DNA of 64,000 nucleotides from Ipomoea triloba (GCF_003576645.1 NC_044925.1:11299860-11363859); one strand, 5' to 3'. Shown: positions 8,874 to 19,716, numbered from the stretch's first letter. Translations and numbers: made by a program. Notes: a model not told the origin generated them from the letters alone.

Positions 8874-10192
8874 ATGGCTACGAATGACGGCTCTGCCTCT
8901 GAGCGGACCGTTTCAGATGTTGCTGTGAGTTCTGCGGCGCCGGCTCCCGTGTCGTCGCTCTCTTCTGCTCATCACTACATTAGCATCAAACTCAACCACC
9001 GCAATTTTTTGTTTTGGCGTACTCAGGTTCTCCCGTTTCTACGTGGCCATGATCTCATTGATCTTGTTGATGGATCGTGTCCTTGCCCGGAGGAGTTCCT
9101 CCCTGCCGTGTCTGCTGCTACCTCGTCCGCTGCTGCTGCCCGCGTTCGGAATCCGGCGTTTGTTGCGTGGTCTCGCCGTGATCAAGGGTTGCTGTCTCTC
9201 CTGGTTTCTTCGCTGTCCGAGGAGGTGCTCTCCATCGCCGTCGGCTGTCGGACATCGAAGGAGTTGTGGGATGCCATTGAGCAGTCCCTCGCTTCCGCCT
9301 CTCAATCCCGCCAACTTCACTTGCTTAGCCAACTCCATGGTCTCCGGCAAGGAGATTCGTCGACGGCAGAGTATCTCGGGCGAGCTCGGCTTATTGTTGA
9401 AGATTTAGCTCTCGCCGGCCGGAAGGTAACGTTGGAAGAACAGAACCTGTACGTGTTCCGCGGCCTTCGACCGGAGTTCAAGGGTGTCACCTCTTCGCTG
9501 GCGGTTCGAGGACATCCGGTGACGCTCCTTGAGCTTGCTGACTTGCTGGGCGCGCAAGACTTCATCGCCGGTGATGATTACACATTGCCTGGATGTGCTG
9601 CACCGGCGGCTTTCGCTGCTCAGGGAGGTCGCCAGTCGCGTGGTCGTGGAGGAGGCCGTTCGGTTGGCGGAGCACCGTTCGGTCGTGCTGGTTCTAGTTC
9701 TGCTCGCGGCGGCGGCGGTTCTGGTCGGCAGTCACGTGGCGGTGGGAGAGGCCGTGGCAGAGGCTCTTCCATCCAGTGTCAAATTTGCGGTTCATTTGGT
9801 CACTCGGCTTTGTCTTGTTACAAGTTGCCTTATGTTGTTTCTCCGCAAGCGAATTTTATTCATCAGGGTGATTCGGCGAATAACGTGACTGCTCATACCT
9901 GGTTGCCTGACACTGGTGCAACACATCATGCCACACCTGATATAGCTGCCCTCTCTACTTCTGAAGAATATGGTGGTAACGACACTTTACGTGTTGGTGA
10001 CGGTACGCCTTTACTTATTAGTAACGTGGGTCATGCTTCTATTTCTACGCCTTCTAGGTCTCTTAAGTTGTCTCATATTTTACATGTTCCCCGTCTTTCT
10101 GCCTCTTTATTATCCGTTCAGCGCTTTGCGTCGGATAATCAGGTGTTTTTTGAGTTTCACCCTTCCTTCTTTGTTGTGAAGGATATTCGGAC
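8874..10192 (+). CDS. Duplicate of the Copia gag-protease frame
   Basis: Same protein as 6666-7984, including zinc knuckle and DTG protease motif, broken at the N at 10193. Read it as a second print of one gene. If only one copy is real, the sequence from 10195 is the true downstream part of the same element after an unseen segment. Confidence 0.85.
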
Positions 10193-10193
10193 N
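10193..10193. other. Single-N assembly junction 2
   Basis: One N joins the end of the duplicate gag to a frame that is already in the region before the reverse transcriptase. Integrase should lie between them and is absent, so real sequence is missing here. Confidence 0.93.
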
Positions 10194-10194
10194 A

Positions 10195-11982
10195 GCTCCC
10201 TCGCCTCCTGCTGATGTGGCTCAGAAGAGGCCTCGTGGTCGGCCACGTGGTCGTACTGTGCGTCCCACGGAGAGGTCTCACTCCATGGCCACTAGGAGTC
10301 GGTCTGTGGCTCCGGTTGCGGGTTTGACTGTGCAAGTTTCCTCTGTTGATCCTACTTGTTATACTCAGGCAGTCAAACACTCTGAATGGAGGGAGGCAAT
10401 GGATCAGGAGTTCAATGCCTTGTTGCAGAATCAGACATGGTGCTTGGTTCCTCCCACTGCGTCTATGAATATTATTGGCTGCAAGTGGGTGTTTTGCACG
10501 AAAAGGAAGGCTGATGGATCTGTTGAGCGCTACAAGGCCAGGCTCGTGGCTAAAGGGTTTAATCAGGTCCCGGGTCAAGATTTCTTTGACATTTTCAGCC
10601 CGGTGGTTAAACCTACTACAGTCAGGTTGTTGCTCTCTCTTGCTCTTTCTTCTGGTTGGCTAGTCAGACAATTGGATGTGCATAATGCATTCCTTAATGG
10701 TAATCTTACACAATTGGATGTGCATAATGCATTCCTTAATGGTAATCTTACAGAATTGGATGTGCATAATGCATTCCTTAATGGTAATCTTACAGAAACT
10801 GATGTGCATAATGCATTCCTTAATGGTAATCTTACAGAAACTGTTTACATGCGTCAGCCTCCGGGGTATGTTGATTCTCAGCACCCTGATCATGTTTGAT
10901 TGTTGAAACGCTCCCTGTATGGTTTGAAGCAGGCTCCCCGGGCTTGGTTCACTCGTTTGCACACTTTTCTGTTATCTGCTGGTTTTAATGCCTCTAAAAC
11001 TGATGTTTCGTTATTTTATTATTCTCGTGGATCGGCTACTGTTTACCTGCTTGTTTATGTGGATGATATTCTTGTTATGAGCAATGAGCATGGTGCATTG
11101 GAGGCTTTGCTCTCCAAGCTCTCTAGTACTTTCAAGATTAGAGATCTTGGTGAGCCTGGGTTTTTCCTTGGGATTGAAACAGTCAAGTGTGCAGATGGAG
11201 TGTTGCTTTCTCAGCGCAGGTATATGACTGACATACTTAAACGAGCTGGTATGACAGACTGCAAACCTGTGTCTACACCTACTACGACTTCAAAGACAAT
11301 ATCTACCTGTACAGATCCATATGATGATCCCACGCAATACCGGAGCATTGCAGGTGCACTACAGTACCTAACTATCACGAGACCAGATTTATCCTTTGCA
11401 GTTAATCTGCTTTGTCAGCACATGCATGCTCCAACCACTGCACACTGGGAACAACTGAAACGTGTGTTAAGGTATGTTAAAGGTACTATGTCTTTGGGTC
11501 TGCGATTGAGAAAGTCAAGTTCAGGTGAGCTTCATGCATTCTCGGATTCTGACTGGGCTGGTTGTCCTACGGATAGAAAGTCTACTAGTGGGCATGCTGT
11601 GTTTCTTGGAACCAATCTAGTGTCCTGGGTATGCAAGAAACAAAGGACTGTTGCTCGATCTTCTACTGAAGCAGAGTACAAGGCTCTTGCAGATGTATGT
11701 GCTGAAGTTCTGTGGATCCTCTCTTTGCTGCGAGAAATAGGAATTTCACCTCTTCCAGTGCCCAAACTTTGGTGTGACAATCTTGGAGCTACTTATATGT
11801 GTGCTAATCCTATTTTTCATGCTCGCACAAAGCATGTCGAAATTGATTATCACTTTGTGAGAGACAGAGTAGCTGCAGGAGACATTCAGGTGCACTTTAT
11901 TTCTACTAAGGATCAGCTAGCTGATATTTTCACCAAGTCACTCGCAGGTCCCCGGTTCTGCTTCTTACGTGACAAGCTATAG
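10195..11982 (+). pseudogene. Copia reverse transcriptase-RNase H, with repeat expansion and one stop
   Basis: The frame enters with APSPPADVAQKRPRGRPRG. Reverse transcriptase starts near WREAMDQEFNAL and GCKWVFCTKRK; motif A (QLDVHNAFLNGNL) is present four times in a row at 10672-10839. A TGA at 10897-10899 stops the frame just before LLKRSLYGLKQAPRAWF. YVDD, the catalytic pair, is at 11056-11067. RNase H follows with SDSDWAG, SSTEAEYKA and WCDNLGATYM, and the frame ends at TAG 11980-11982. The enzyme would copy RNA into DNA and remove the RNA strand. The repeat inside the palm domain and the stop make this copy non-functional, which is odd beside identical LTRs. Sequencing or assembly error is an alternative. 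Confidence 0.88.
10672..10839 (+). repeat. Four tandem copies of a 42 bp unit in reverse transcriptase motif A
   Basis: Units start at 10672, 10714, 10756 and 10798. Each codes for 14 residues around LDVHNAFLNGNLT. The unit joints differ slightly (CAA, GAA, GAAACT), so they are not perfect copies. Confidence 0.93.
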
Positions 11983-12004
11983 GTTACTTCCGTACCATCC
12001 GCTT

Positions 12005-12013
12005 GAGGGGGAG
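12005..12013 (+). promoter_or_regulatory. Polypurine tract
   Basis: gagggggag directly before the 3' LTR. Confidence 0.85.
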
Positions 12014-12170
12014 TATTAGGACTCTACATAATAGAGTCATACTATAAGTCTCAGTCCTAGTTTACTTATGATTCTCAGTCCTAGTTTACTTATGGTTCTC
12101 TTGTATATATACTCTTGTATTCCTACAGTTATATTGCGTAAACTCTAATACAAACATAATTGTTCTCATC
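12014..12170 (+). repeat. 3' LTR of the Copia element
   Basis: Identical to 6475-6631 by eye over 157 bp; followed by GTATT at 12171-12175. Confidence 0.88.
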
Positions 12171-12175
12171 GTATT

Positions 12176-13241
12176 AGTCTATGCTTTTATTGGTTGCCAA
12201 AATTCACCATTTTCCGCGGTCAAAACCTCAAAAACTATGTTTCTGTTCCAAACGATTGAATTTCCAAATGCAGCTTTTATATTAGCAATGTTTCCGTAAA
12301 ACACCTACCACTAGATAAAAGTTAGTTTATACTCACATTATTATCTTTTAATCTGGAGCAAAAGCTTTTCTAAGTTTTCTTTTTAACACTTTAATTATTT
12401 CCAACCTCATGAATATATTTTGGAATCAATATAAATTCAAACCATAAGTAGTAGTATTTATTTAGACTATCTATTTTAGACTATCCATTTTATAAAGTTG
12501 CAAACATTTATTTTAGTGACAATTATAATGAATCTCATATATTATCTTGCATTCATATACTTTGAATTGTCTATTTAAACAAACAAATTCGACGTTCAAT
12601 TACATATGTATGAACTTTTACTATATAATCTTGCAATGATATATACTTTAAAATACTTATTTAAATATAAACATTGGGCATTAACCAATTCAGGCAATGC
12701 ACGTTTAAAACTAATAAATATTAATATAATTATATAATTAACACAAAGATTATCTATATCTATATCTATATATATATAATAATAGAAGTGTCTAGCAAAA
12801 GTTTTCCCCCCAAAACTGGAGGGCATTTTAGTAACAACATAATGGATATTATTTATTTATTATTTTATTAATTGGTGATTGGTGATATATAATTTTTGAT
12901 ATATCTAATATGGTAATATTGTTAATATTTATTTATTTATTTATTATTTTATTAATTTTATTAATTATCCATATTTATTAATAATGTAATGACATAAGGT
13001 AATATGGTAATATTGTGTTGTTAATATTGATTGGTGATTGGTGATATATAATTTGTGATATATCTAATATAATATTGTGTTGTTAATATTAATTGGTGTT
13101 TGGTGATATATAATTTGTGATATATCTAATATGGTGATATTGTTAATATTAATTGGTGATGGGTGATTGGTGATATGTAATTGGTGATATATCATTATAT
13201 ATTCGTAATATATGTAATGCCATAACATACATGGGAACATT
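12176..13241. other. AT-rich spacer with no gene
   Basis: No coding signal. It includes a (TA/TATC) stretch at about 12748-12778 and the tandem repeat listed separately. Confidence 0.6.
12868..13195. repeat. Imperfect tandem repeat, about 60 bp unit
   Basis: Four related units begin near 12868, 13026, 13089 and 13149. Each has the pattern ttaatattaattggtgattgg, then tgatatataattt and gatatatctaatat. The spacing between the first and second unit is larger because of an AT-rich insert. Confidence 0.75.
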
Positions 13242-14880
13242 AAAGACATTTTGAACGTCCTCCTATCGGAATTTGACCCCTTGTTCCGGGAAGTCTCAAC
13301 ACTGCCACCATCCCGCTCGTGTGATCACCGAATTATACTCTCTGCTGGTTCGGACCCAGTTGCGGTTCGTCCTTATCGGTACCCCCAAGTACTCAAGGAT
13401 GAAATTGAGAAACAGTGTGCCGATATGCTTGAACAGGGGATTATTTGGCCAAGTAAATCGCCATTTTCTTCTCCGGTACTTCTGGTAAAAAAGCAAGATG
13501 GGACTTGGCGTTTCAGTGGCGATTACCGGGAACTAAATGCTCGCACTATTAAGGATAAATTCCCTATTCCGATCATTGATGAGCTACATGGGTCCCGAGT
13601 CTTTACCAAGTTGGACTTGCGCTCCGGTTATCACCAAATAAGGATGTGCCTGGAGGATGTGGAGAAAATAGCATTTCGGACTCACCAAGGCCATTTCAAA
13701 TTCTTGGTAATGCCGTTCAGACTCACGAATGCCCCGTCTACTTTTCAATCCTTGATGAATGAAGTCTTTGGGCCTTTCCTTCGTAAGTTCGTATTGGTTT
13801 TCTTTGACGACATTTTGATCTATAGTGCTACTTGGGCTGAGCATATCCAACACATCCGCAAGGTCTTTGAATTATTACTGCAACACAACCTGTTCTTGAA
13901 GAAGTCCAAGTGTGTTTTTGGAGACAACCAAGTTCGTTATCTTGGGCATGTTATTAGCGATCAAGGTGTGGCGGTGGATGACGACAAAGTGCAGGCAATA
14001 CGTGACTGGCTAACCCCCACTTCCCCGACCAGTCTTTGTGGGTTCTTAGGACTAGTAGGGTTCTACCCTCGGTTTATTCGTGACTATGGCATCATCGCAG
14101 CACCTCTCACCAACTTACTCCGCAAGCATTCTTTGGTGTGGTCAAGGGAGGCTACCAAAACATTCGAAACATTAAAATATGCCCTCACCTCTGCTCCGGT
14201 CTTGCAGCTGCCTGATTTCACCCAATCCTTCGTTGTCGAGTGTGATGTTTCAGGTAGCGGGGTAGGTGCAGTTTTGCAGCAGGCCATGCAGAAACTTGCT
14301 GCATATGAGAGGGAGTTAATTGGTTTAGCCCAAGCAATTCACCATTGGCGTCACTATTTATGGGGATGATCATTTATTATTCGGACTAATCACTATAGTC
14401 TCAAGTATTTGTTACAGCAGCGCCTATCGACCTCTCCCCAGCAACATTGGATGAGTAAATTCTTAGGGCTTTGATTTTGTGGTGGAATACAAACCAGGGA
14501 AGCTCAATGCAGTGCCAGATGCTATGTCTCGCAGGGATAAGACTACAGAACGCTGCTGCGCAATTTTTATGGCCCACTCCACGTTGTTGGGTGCCATCAA
14601 GGAGGCAGTACACACTTCCAGTTCTTACTCACCCTTTTTGCAGAAGGTCGGCCAACCAGGAAACGACTTTTGGCAATTTTCTGATGACTTCCTTCTTTAT
14701 AGGAATAAAATCTTCATTCCTCCAGATTCAGAACTTGTCAATCGTGTGCTACAAGAAGTCCATAATGCCACCCACAAAGGAGTCCAAAAAACGATTCACC
14801 GGGTTCGTCGTGATTTTACTTGGCCAGGTTTAAATCGTATGGTGCGTTCTTTTGTAGCCAGCTGCGCAGAGTGCCAATGA
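13242..14880 (+). pseudogene. Chromovirus reverse transcriptase-RNase H and integrase zinc finger, broken
   Basis: Reverse transcriptase begins before HRIILSAGSDPV. Key motifs are LVKKQDGTWRFSGDYRELN, KLDLRSGYHQIRM and FFDDILIYS, with the catalytic Asp pair at 13806-13811. The RNase H core VVECDVSGSGVGAVLQQ is present, but a segment after it appears shortened (QQ joins AMQKLAAYERELI). A TGA at 14367 and a frameshift near 14470 follow. From 14479 the frame reads VPDAMSRRD and then the integrase HHCC finger (HNATHKG ... SCAEC), ending at TGA-TAG 14878-14883. The domains would copy and integrate the element, but no continuous product is possible. Confidence 0.85.
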
Positions 14881-14883
14881 TAG

Positions 14884-16005
14884 AAGTGGGAAAATTGCCA
14901 TCCATCTAGAGTGTTACAGCCACTGCCTATACCAGCCCATATATGGTTAGATATCTCCATGGATTTTATTGAAGGGTTGCCAAAGGTTGGAGGAAAGTCA
15001 TGATATTTGTGGTGGTTGACCGGTTTTCAAAGTACGACCATTTTATGGCTTTACAACATCCATTTTCAGCGATTGTGTTTGCTCAAGTGTTTTTTGCCAA
15101 TGTTTTTAAGCTGCATGGGTTGCCAGAGTCCATTGTGAGTGATCGAGATTATGTTTTTTTGAGCAGCTTCTGGAATGAGTTATTCCTCTTGAGCGGAGCT
15201 AAACTGAATTTTTCTTCCTCTTACCACCCACAGTCCGATGGCCAAACAGAGGTGGTGAATAGAACTATTGAGGTCTACTTGCGCTGCTTGGTTGGAGATC
15301 ACCCTCGGAAGTGGACGGACATTCTCCCATGGGTTGAGTATTATTACAATACTACTTTCCACTTCTCTCTCCACTCAACCCCTTTTTAGATTGTGTATAG
15401 CAGGCCACCTCCACTTCTTTTATCCTATGAACCAGGTACATCTAAAGTAGAAGCAGTGGATGTAGCTTTGCAGTCTCGAGATGAGGTTCTCCGTGATGCA
15501 CGACATCACCTCCAGTTGGCTCAGTCAAGGATGGAACAAACATATAACCGCCTCCATCGAGCCGTGGAGTTCGACGAAGGCCAGTGGGTTTGGGTGAAGT
15601 TGCAGCCATATCGGCAGAATTCCATAGCTCGGCGATGGAATAATAAACTGGCTCCACGATTTTATGGCCCCTTTCGAATACTGAAGCGAATTGGTAAGGT
15701 AGCCTATTAGTTGGAGCTTCCCCCGGAGTCACGCGTGCATAATGTGTTCCACGTCTCCTTGCTTAAGCCATTCACAGGCCATGCTCCCTCCATGCTTTCT
15801 CCACTACCACCTACAAGGGATGGCCAGGTGATTTTGCAGCCTAAGGCAGTGCTCCAGTGCAGACTGAACCGTGGTGTAAGGGAAATATTAGTCCAGTGGC
15901 AAGGGTTTTCTATGGAGGATGCCACTTGGGAAGTGTTAAGTAGCTTTGTCTTGCAGTTTCCTGATTTCAAGCTTGCGGACAAGCTTGATGTCACGGGGGG
16001 AGTAA
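14884..16005 (+). pseudogene. Chromovirus integrase core and chromodomain, broken
   Basis: The integrase core is split: ISMDFIEGLP holds the first Asp, a frameshift near 15000 follows, then VVVDRFSKYDHF, VSDRDYVFLS (second Asp) and SSYHPQSDGQTEVVNR (Glu). A TAG at 15387-15389 and another at 15708-15710 interrupt the C-terminal part. The end reads VHNVFHVSLLKPF and then a chromodomain (ILVQWQGFSMEDATWE, about 15880-15935), which in this group is thought to direct integration to chromatin marks. Stops at 14878 and 15387 look like CGA or CAG codons changed by C-to-T. Confidence 0.85.
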
Positions 16006-16400
16006 TGATGCATTCTGGGGACGTGGTTACATTCGCAGAAACAGATCAGCAGAGAAACGGTAATTTAGGAAGTTGCAGGAGTTCTATTTCATTACAATAC
16101 TATAGTTTATTCCTATTTCATTACTATATTATAGTTTAGAAAGTTGTTAGTTTATTACTATATCATAATTCAGAAAGTTAGAGTATTAAAAAGCTTCCTA
16201 ATTTAGTTTTGGTAATTATATCAGTTTTGGAATCCTTGTACTGCCTATATAAAGGAGTATTAATTTCAATGAAGGTAAGCAGAAAATTTAATCCTAGCAA
16301 AGGGAATTAGGGAATTCTGGGGCCTCAAGAAAACCCAAAGCAGTTCTGTTCTATTTTCTGTCTCTTTTACTTTTCTGCCTGTGACGATCAGTTCATAACA
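16006..16400 (+). repeat. Probable 3' LTR of the chromovirus
   Basis: Starts TGATGCATTC after the purine tract ggggggagtaa and ends gttcataACA, with a TATATAAA box at 16246-16253. No matching 5' LTR exists in the window, so the ends are inferred from TG...CA and from position only. Confidence 0.65.
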
Positions 16401-16423
16401 CCCTCCCTAAAGAATCATTACAG

Positions 16424-16690
16424 GCGGGAGGTGAACCTATGGAATGTGGGATTATAACATCTGTTACGCATGGAAAATTGGAAGGTAAGTGCGACTATAT
16501 GCATTTTTGTGTTCTCTTATACCATTTGTAGCAACACACGATTAAACCCTAGGTTTCATCTTTCACATACTCATCAGTCGATGAGTACCTCCTGTGTTTG
16601 AATCGAGGGCGTGCTGCTAGCGCCAAGCTGTCTGAGTATCTGAGAAGAAGCTTGCAGTCCCAGTTGACAAGTGAACCTTCTAATTTCTAA
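16424..16690 (+). CDS. Probable last two exons of a host gene (partial, unrecognised)
   Basis: Exon A is 16424-16484: a CAG acceptor precedes it and GTAAGT follows at 16485. Intron 16485-16577 is 93 bp, a usual plant size, and ends in CAG. Exon B is 16578-16690 and ends in TAA. Exon A leaves one base over and exon B supplies two, so the phases agree. The joined frame carries GGEPMECGIITSVTHGKLE in exon A and DEYLLCLNRGRAASAKLSEY in exon B, and ends SEPSNF. Composition is more balanced than the neighbours. I do not recognise the family. The chromovirus LTR ends 23 bases before exon A, so the retroelement appears to sit in the preceding intron. Confidence 0.5.
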
Positions 16691-17258
16691 AGCTGGTGGA
16701 CTTGACAGATAGATAATGGAATCTCAACGACTGCAAGAATCTGTTGGATTCCTTTTCTTAACTGCTGCTTGCTGACAAATGCTTAGTAGAATGGGTGTGT
16801 TGCATAATATAATACCAGAAATGATGTGTAGAAAGGTTATTGGGTAGGTTGATTGTCGGGTGGTCTCATCCCATTCGCATAATCTTGTTGTTACATCATG
16901 TTTAGAACACGCTTGCATTAGTCTTAAATTTTCATTTTTTCATAATTAGAATATTTATTTGTTTTTGGTTTACTTTAAATGTGTATGGGTAGTAACATTT
17001 TTGCTTTAAGTAACTTGTTTAAACTCATTTGTATCCATCCAACATTGAAGGTTTACTGAGTAGGTTATAGTTTTGGTTTTCAAATATTGTACTTTTATTA
17101 TTTTAGTAACTAAGTTTAAAATTGATTATATTTGGTTTTTCAACTATTAAAGGTGTGTCATTTTTAATCTTTACACAATTGAAATTTGTTTATTTTTAGT
17201 TCTCTATGAGAACTAATAGTTTTCGATAGTTGGACAACTAAGCTAGGTCAATTTGAAG
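16691..17258. other. Probable 3' UTR and intergenic DNA
   Basis: Follows the putative last exon. No further coding signal. AT-rich, without element ends. Confidence 0.4.
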
Positions 17259-17261
17259 TTA

Positions 17262-17810
17262 GGGTTCGTTGGGAAAGCAGGAAAATGACTTTTGGAAAAT
17301 GTTTTCTGGAAAATGAGTCATTTTCTGGAAAACAGTTTCATTTCTAGTGTTTGGATGTATTATTGAAAACTGTCTTTGTGTGTTTGGTTCATTTTCTGGA
17401 AAATGAATAGAATTGTATAATTAAATATTGTAATTGCTTTATTTAAAATATAAAAAATTATAATAGTTATTAAAATAATGGTATTTAATAAAAAATAGAA
17501 TTTATAAAAAAAATTAAAAAATTAAAAAAAAATGTAGCAAAGGTTTTCGGCGGTTTCCCCACCTCCTTGGTCCATGGTCATGGGTGATATGGCTTGGTTT
17601 TGGTCGAAAACATGCGAAACAACTATTCTGGCGATTCCGTAAAATGACTTACGGAAAAAAATTCCGTAAGTCAATTTTCCGGAAAAATGAACTGATTTTC
17701 CTTGGTCAACGGAAAACATTTTCCGTTGAACACATTTCCGGACGTTGCCAAAGATAGAAAATTCAGAAAACATTTTACAGAAGTCATTTTACGGGTTACC
17801 AAACACACCC
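17262..17810. mobile_element. Tourist-like MITE (PIF/Harbinger type), 549 bp
   Basis: Starts GGGTTCGTTGGG and ends CCAAACACACCC, an imperfect terminal inverted repeat that continues for about 40 bases. TTA stands on both sides (17259-17261, 17811-17813), the usual PIF/Harbinger target duplication. The inside has repeated aaaatgacttwcggaaaa units on both strands and no coding capacity. Confidence 0.75.
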
Positions 17811-17813
17811 TTA

Positions 17814-18154
17814 ATGACAAAAACTGGAATAATGCATTGGGATATTTGTTAAGTTAGGTGGTTAATGTAGTTGCAACTTGCAAGGTTAAATATATAGATG
17901 TAAATTATATTGTGGATCTGGGTGCACATTGCAAGGTAGATCTATACATAATTTACAATGTTCATAATTTACGTTTTAAAAATTCACAATTTGTATATTA
18001 TGTAATTGATTACCTTGTTTTGTATTCACAAGTTTCTTTCAAATATTGCAGCTAATTTCAATATTAAAATTATATAATTTAATCTTTTTAAAATTTAATA
18101 CAATATATTGTTATGTATTTTGACTTAAAAACACAATTTACATTTTGAAAGTTC
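17814..18154. other. AT-rich spacer
   Basis: No gene seen; contains a repeated phrase acttgcaaggt / cattgcaaggt near 17877 and 17928. Confidence 0.4.
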
Positions 18155-18163
18155 ATAATTCTA

Positions 18164-18562
18164 GAGTTAATTGCATTTTTAGTCATAGATTTATAGGTGA
18201 CAATTCACTTTTAGTCTTTCTTTATTAGAACATCCACTTTTTGTCCTAGTATTATTGTGGCATGATCAATTTTAGTCCTCGAACAACAAAATCGTTGAAA
18301 TATCGTTAAATACAAAGACATTTCAATCTTTTTTATACAAAATATGTTGAACTGGTATATTTTTATGTTTATTTTTTTAAAAACATTCATAATTGAAGGC
18401 CGAAATGTCATTGTATTTAACGATATTTAAACTGATTTGTTGATAAAGGACCAAAAATGGTCATGTCACAATAATATTAGGACCAAAAGTGGATGTTCTA
18501 ATAAAAAAGGACTAAAAGTGGATTGTCACTTATAAATCTAGGACCAAAAATGGAATTAACTC
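18164..18562. mobile_element. Mutator-like MITE with long inverted arms, 399 bp
   Basis: The two ends (GAGTTAATTGCATTTTTAG and its near reverse complement) are arms of about 130 bp that repeat the phrase of the type gtccaaaagtgg. The 9 bp sequence ATAATTCTA stands directly on both sides (18155-18163 and 18563-18571), the target duplication length of Mutator-like elements. No ORF of note. Confidence 0.88.
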
Positions 18563-18571
18563 ATAATTCTA

Positions 18572-19422
18572 ATACTAAAAATACACAATTCATGTCGTTT
18601 AGAATTGACCTTGCAAGGTGGACCCATGATATAACAATTGATATATAGGCTTGTAGCAAAACTTTATGGAGTTCAACAAATGTATCAATTAGTTGAGCAG
18701 TTAATAACACTATAAGATGTGGAATTACATGTCCTATGTTGTCTGTGGGGTATTACAAAGGAGTAGTGTTATCCAAGATCATGTAAGTTGGATGAATTTC
18801 ACTAGATCATGTTAGGCATTTTTTGAATAAAGAGTCCGAGTCAAATTTTGTAAGGGGACTTATGCCGAATTCGGATTAGTTTCACAGTGAAATGCATTCT
18901 TCAAATAAGAATCAAATCAGGGTCGGCCATGCCCATGTTTGGCCCGGGCGACGGTACAGGACTCCCAAATTTTTTCAATAAATATTTAGATATAATCTAT
19001 TATATTTTATACTTAGATAATTCTTCTTTTTTTTTTTTTGAATTCATAAATTGGTCTTAATTGTAATTGAAAATAAAATTTTAGAAGGAATTAACATCGA
19101 AATTTTGGCGAATAATATTGTATTTAAATATGCATGAAAAATGACACTTTTAAATTAACTTTTGAATTCTATTCTTTTCTTTGTTGAATTTTGGAGCATA
19201 TGACTAATAACATCTATTGACAATTTTAATAATGAGTTTTAAATGTACCTACGTAAGATAATGATATAATTAACATTTACATATTCTTATCAACATAAAG
19301 CCCATGACCCATAGAGTGCTAAAACAATAAGGGACACATATTCCCATCTAAACTTGACACAAAGGCCATTACAATAAAAGCACACCAACTCCCAAAAACT
19401 TGACACAGATTCCCATCTAAAT
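18572..19422. other. AT-rich spacer
   Basis: No gene seen. Contains a T-run at 19029-19041. The phrase attcccatctaaa occurs twice near 19340 and 19409, the second time directly before the Athila-like LTR. Confidence 0.5.
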
Positions 19423-19700
19423 GTCGCGACGGGCAGGATTCCGGACGCGTCCAGCTCTCAAAATCAGCATTCTTCATTCAATTTGACTCCAAGTATGCCT
19501 TCAAACGTTCCCTTGCTTTTGGATTTAATCTGCAATGATTTCAAAACAATAACAAATACCATAAAAACACCAAATTCAAGAATAAACCATGTCTACACGA
19601 GAAAGCAAGGAAACATGAATTGGAGATGGCAATTTAATACGTTTAAGCTCAAAAGTTGATCCAAATCAATTAGAAAAATATGAATAATTGAGATCATATC
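19423..19700 (-). repeat. Truncated 3' LTR of the Athila-like element
   Basis: 278 bp matching 30282-30560 closely. It begins (minus strand) TGATATGATCTC and breaks off at 19423, where host-like sequence takes over. Confidence 0.85.
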
Positions 19701-19716
19701 AAACTCCCCCACACTT
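19701..19716 (-). promoter_or_regulatory. Polypurine tract of the Athila-like element
   Basis: On the minus strand a gtgtgggggagtt stretch stands directly before the LTR start. Confidence 0.75.

Larger units (their letters stand above)
7986..10192 (+). repeat. Exact duplicate of 5778-7984 (assembly duplication)
   Basis: Offset is 2,208 throughout. The block holds 244 bases of the previous element's LTR (7986-8229), the host spacer, the GTATT flank at 8678-8682, the Copia 5' LTR at 8683-8839 and the gag-protease frame at 8874-10192. No difference was noticed. It ends at the same base as the first copy, again at an N. Confidence 0.92.
6475..12170 (+). mobile_element. Ty1/copia retrotransposon, possibly Ale/Retrofit-like, misassembled inside
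   Basis: Identical 157 bp LTRs (6475-6631 and 12014-12170) are flanked by GTATT at 6470-6474 and 12171-12175. Order is gag, protease, (gap), reverse transcriptase, RNase H, which together with the YVDD and RNase H motifs shows Copia. The inside holds two single-N junctions (7985, 10193) around an exact second copy of 5778-7984. If the duplicate is removed, about 3.5 kb remains, and the integrase plus the start of the reverse transcriptase is missing. Those domains probably lie in the unresolved gap. Short LTRs suggest the Ale/Retrofit lineage, but this is only an inference. Confidence 0.9.
13242..16400 (+). mobile_element. 5'-truncated Ty3/gypsy chromovirus
   Basis: Order is reverse transcriptase, RNase H, integrase, chromodomain, then a 3' LTR. 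This order and the chromodomain identify a chromovirus. Gag, protease, the 5' LTR and PBS are missing: the coding homology starts abruptly beside the AT-rich repeat. At least five stops or frameshifts mark it as old. Confidence 0.85.

Noticed and set aside
10063..10578. Long minus-strand frame opposite the Copia gag and reverse transcriptase
   Set aside because: It crosses the N at 10193 and is the antisense shadow of real coding sequence.
10660..10962. Repetitive minus-strand and +2 frames over the 42 bp repeats
   Set aside because: Periodic by construction because 42 is a multiple of three; shadows of the reverse transcriptase frame.
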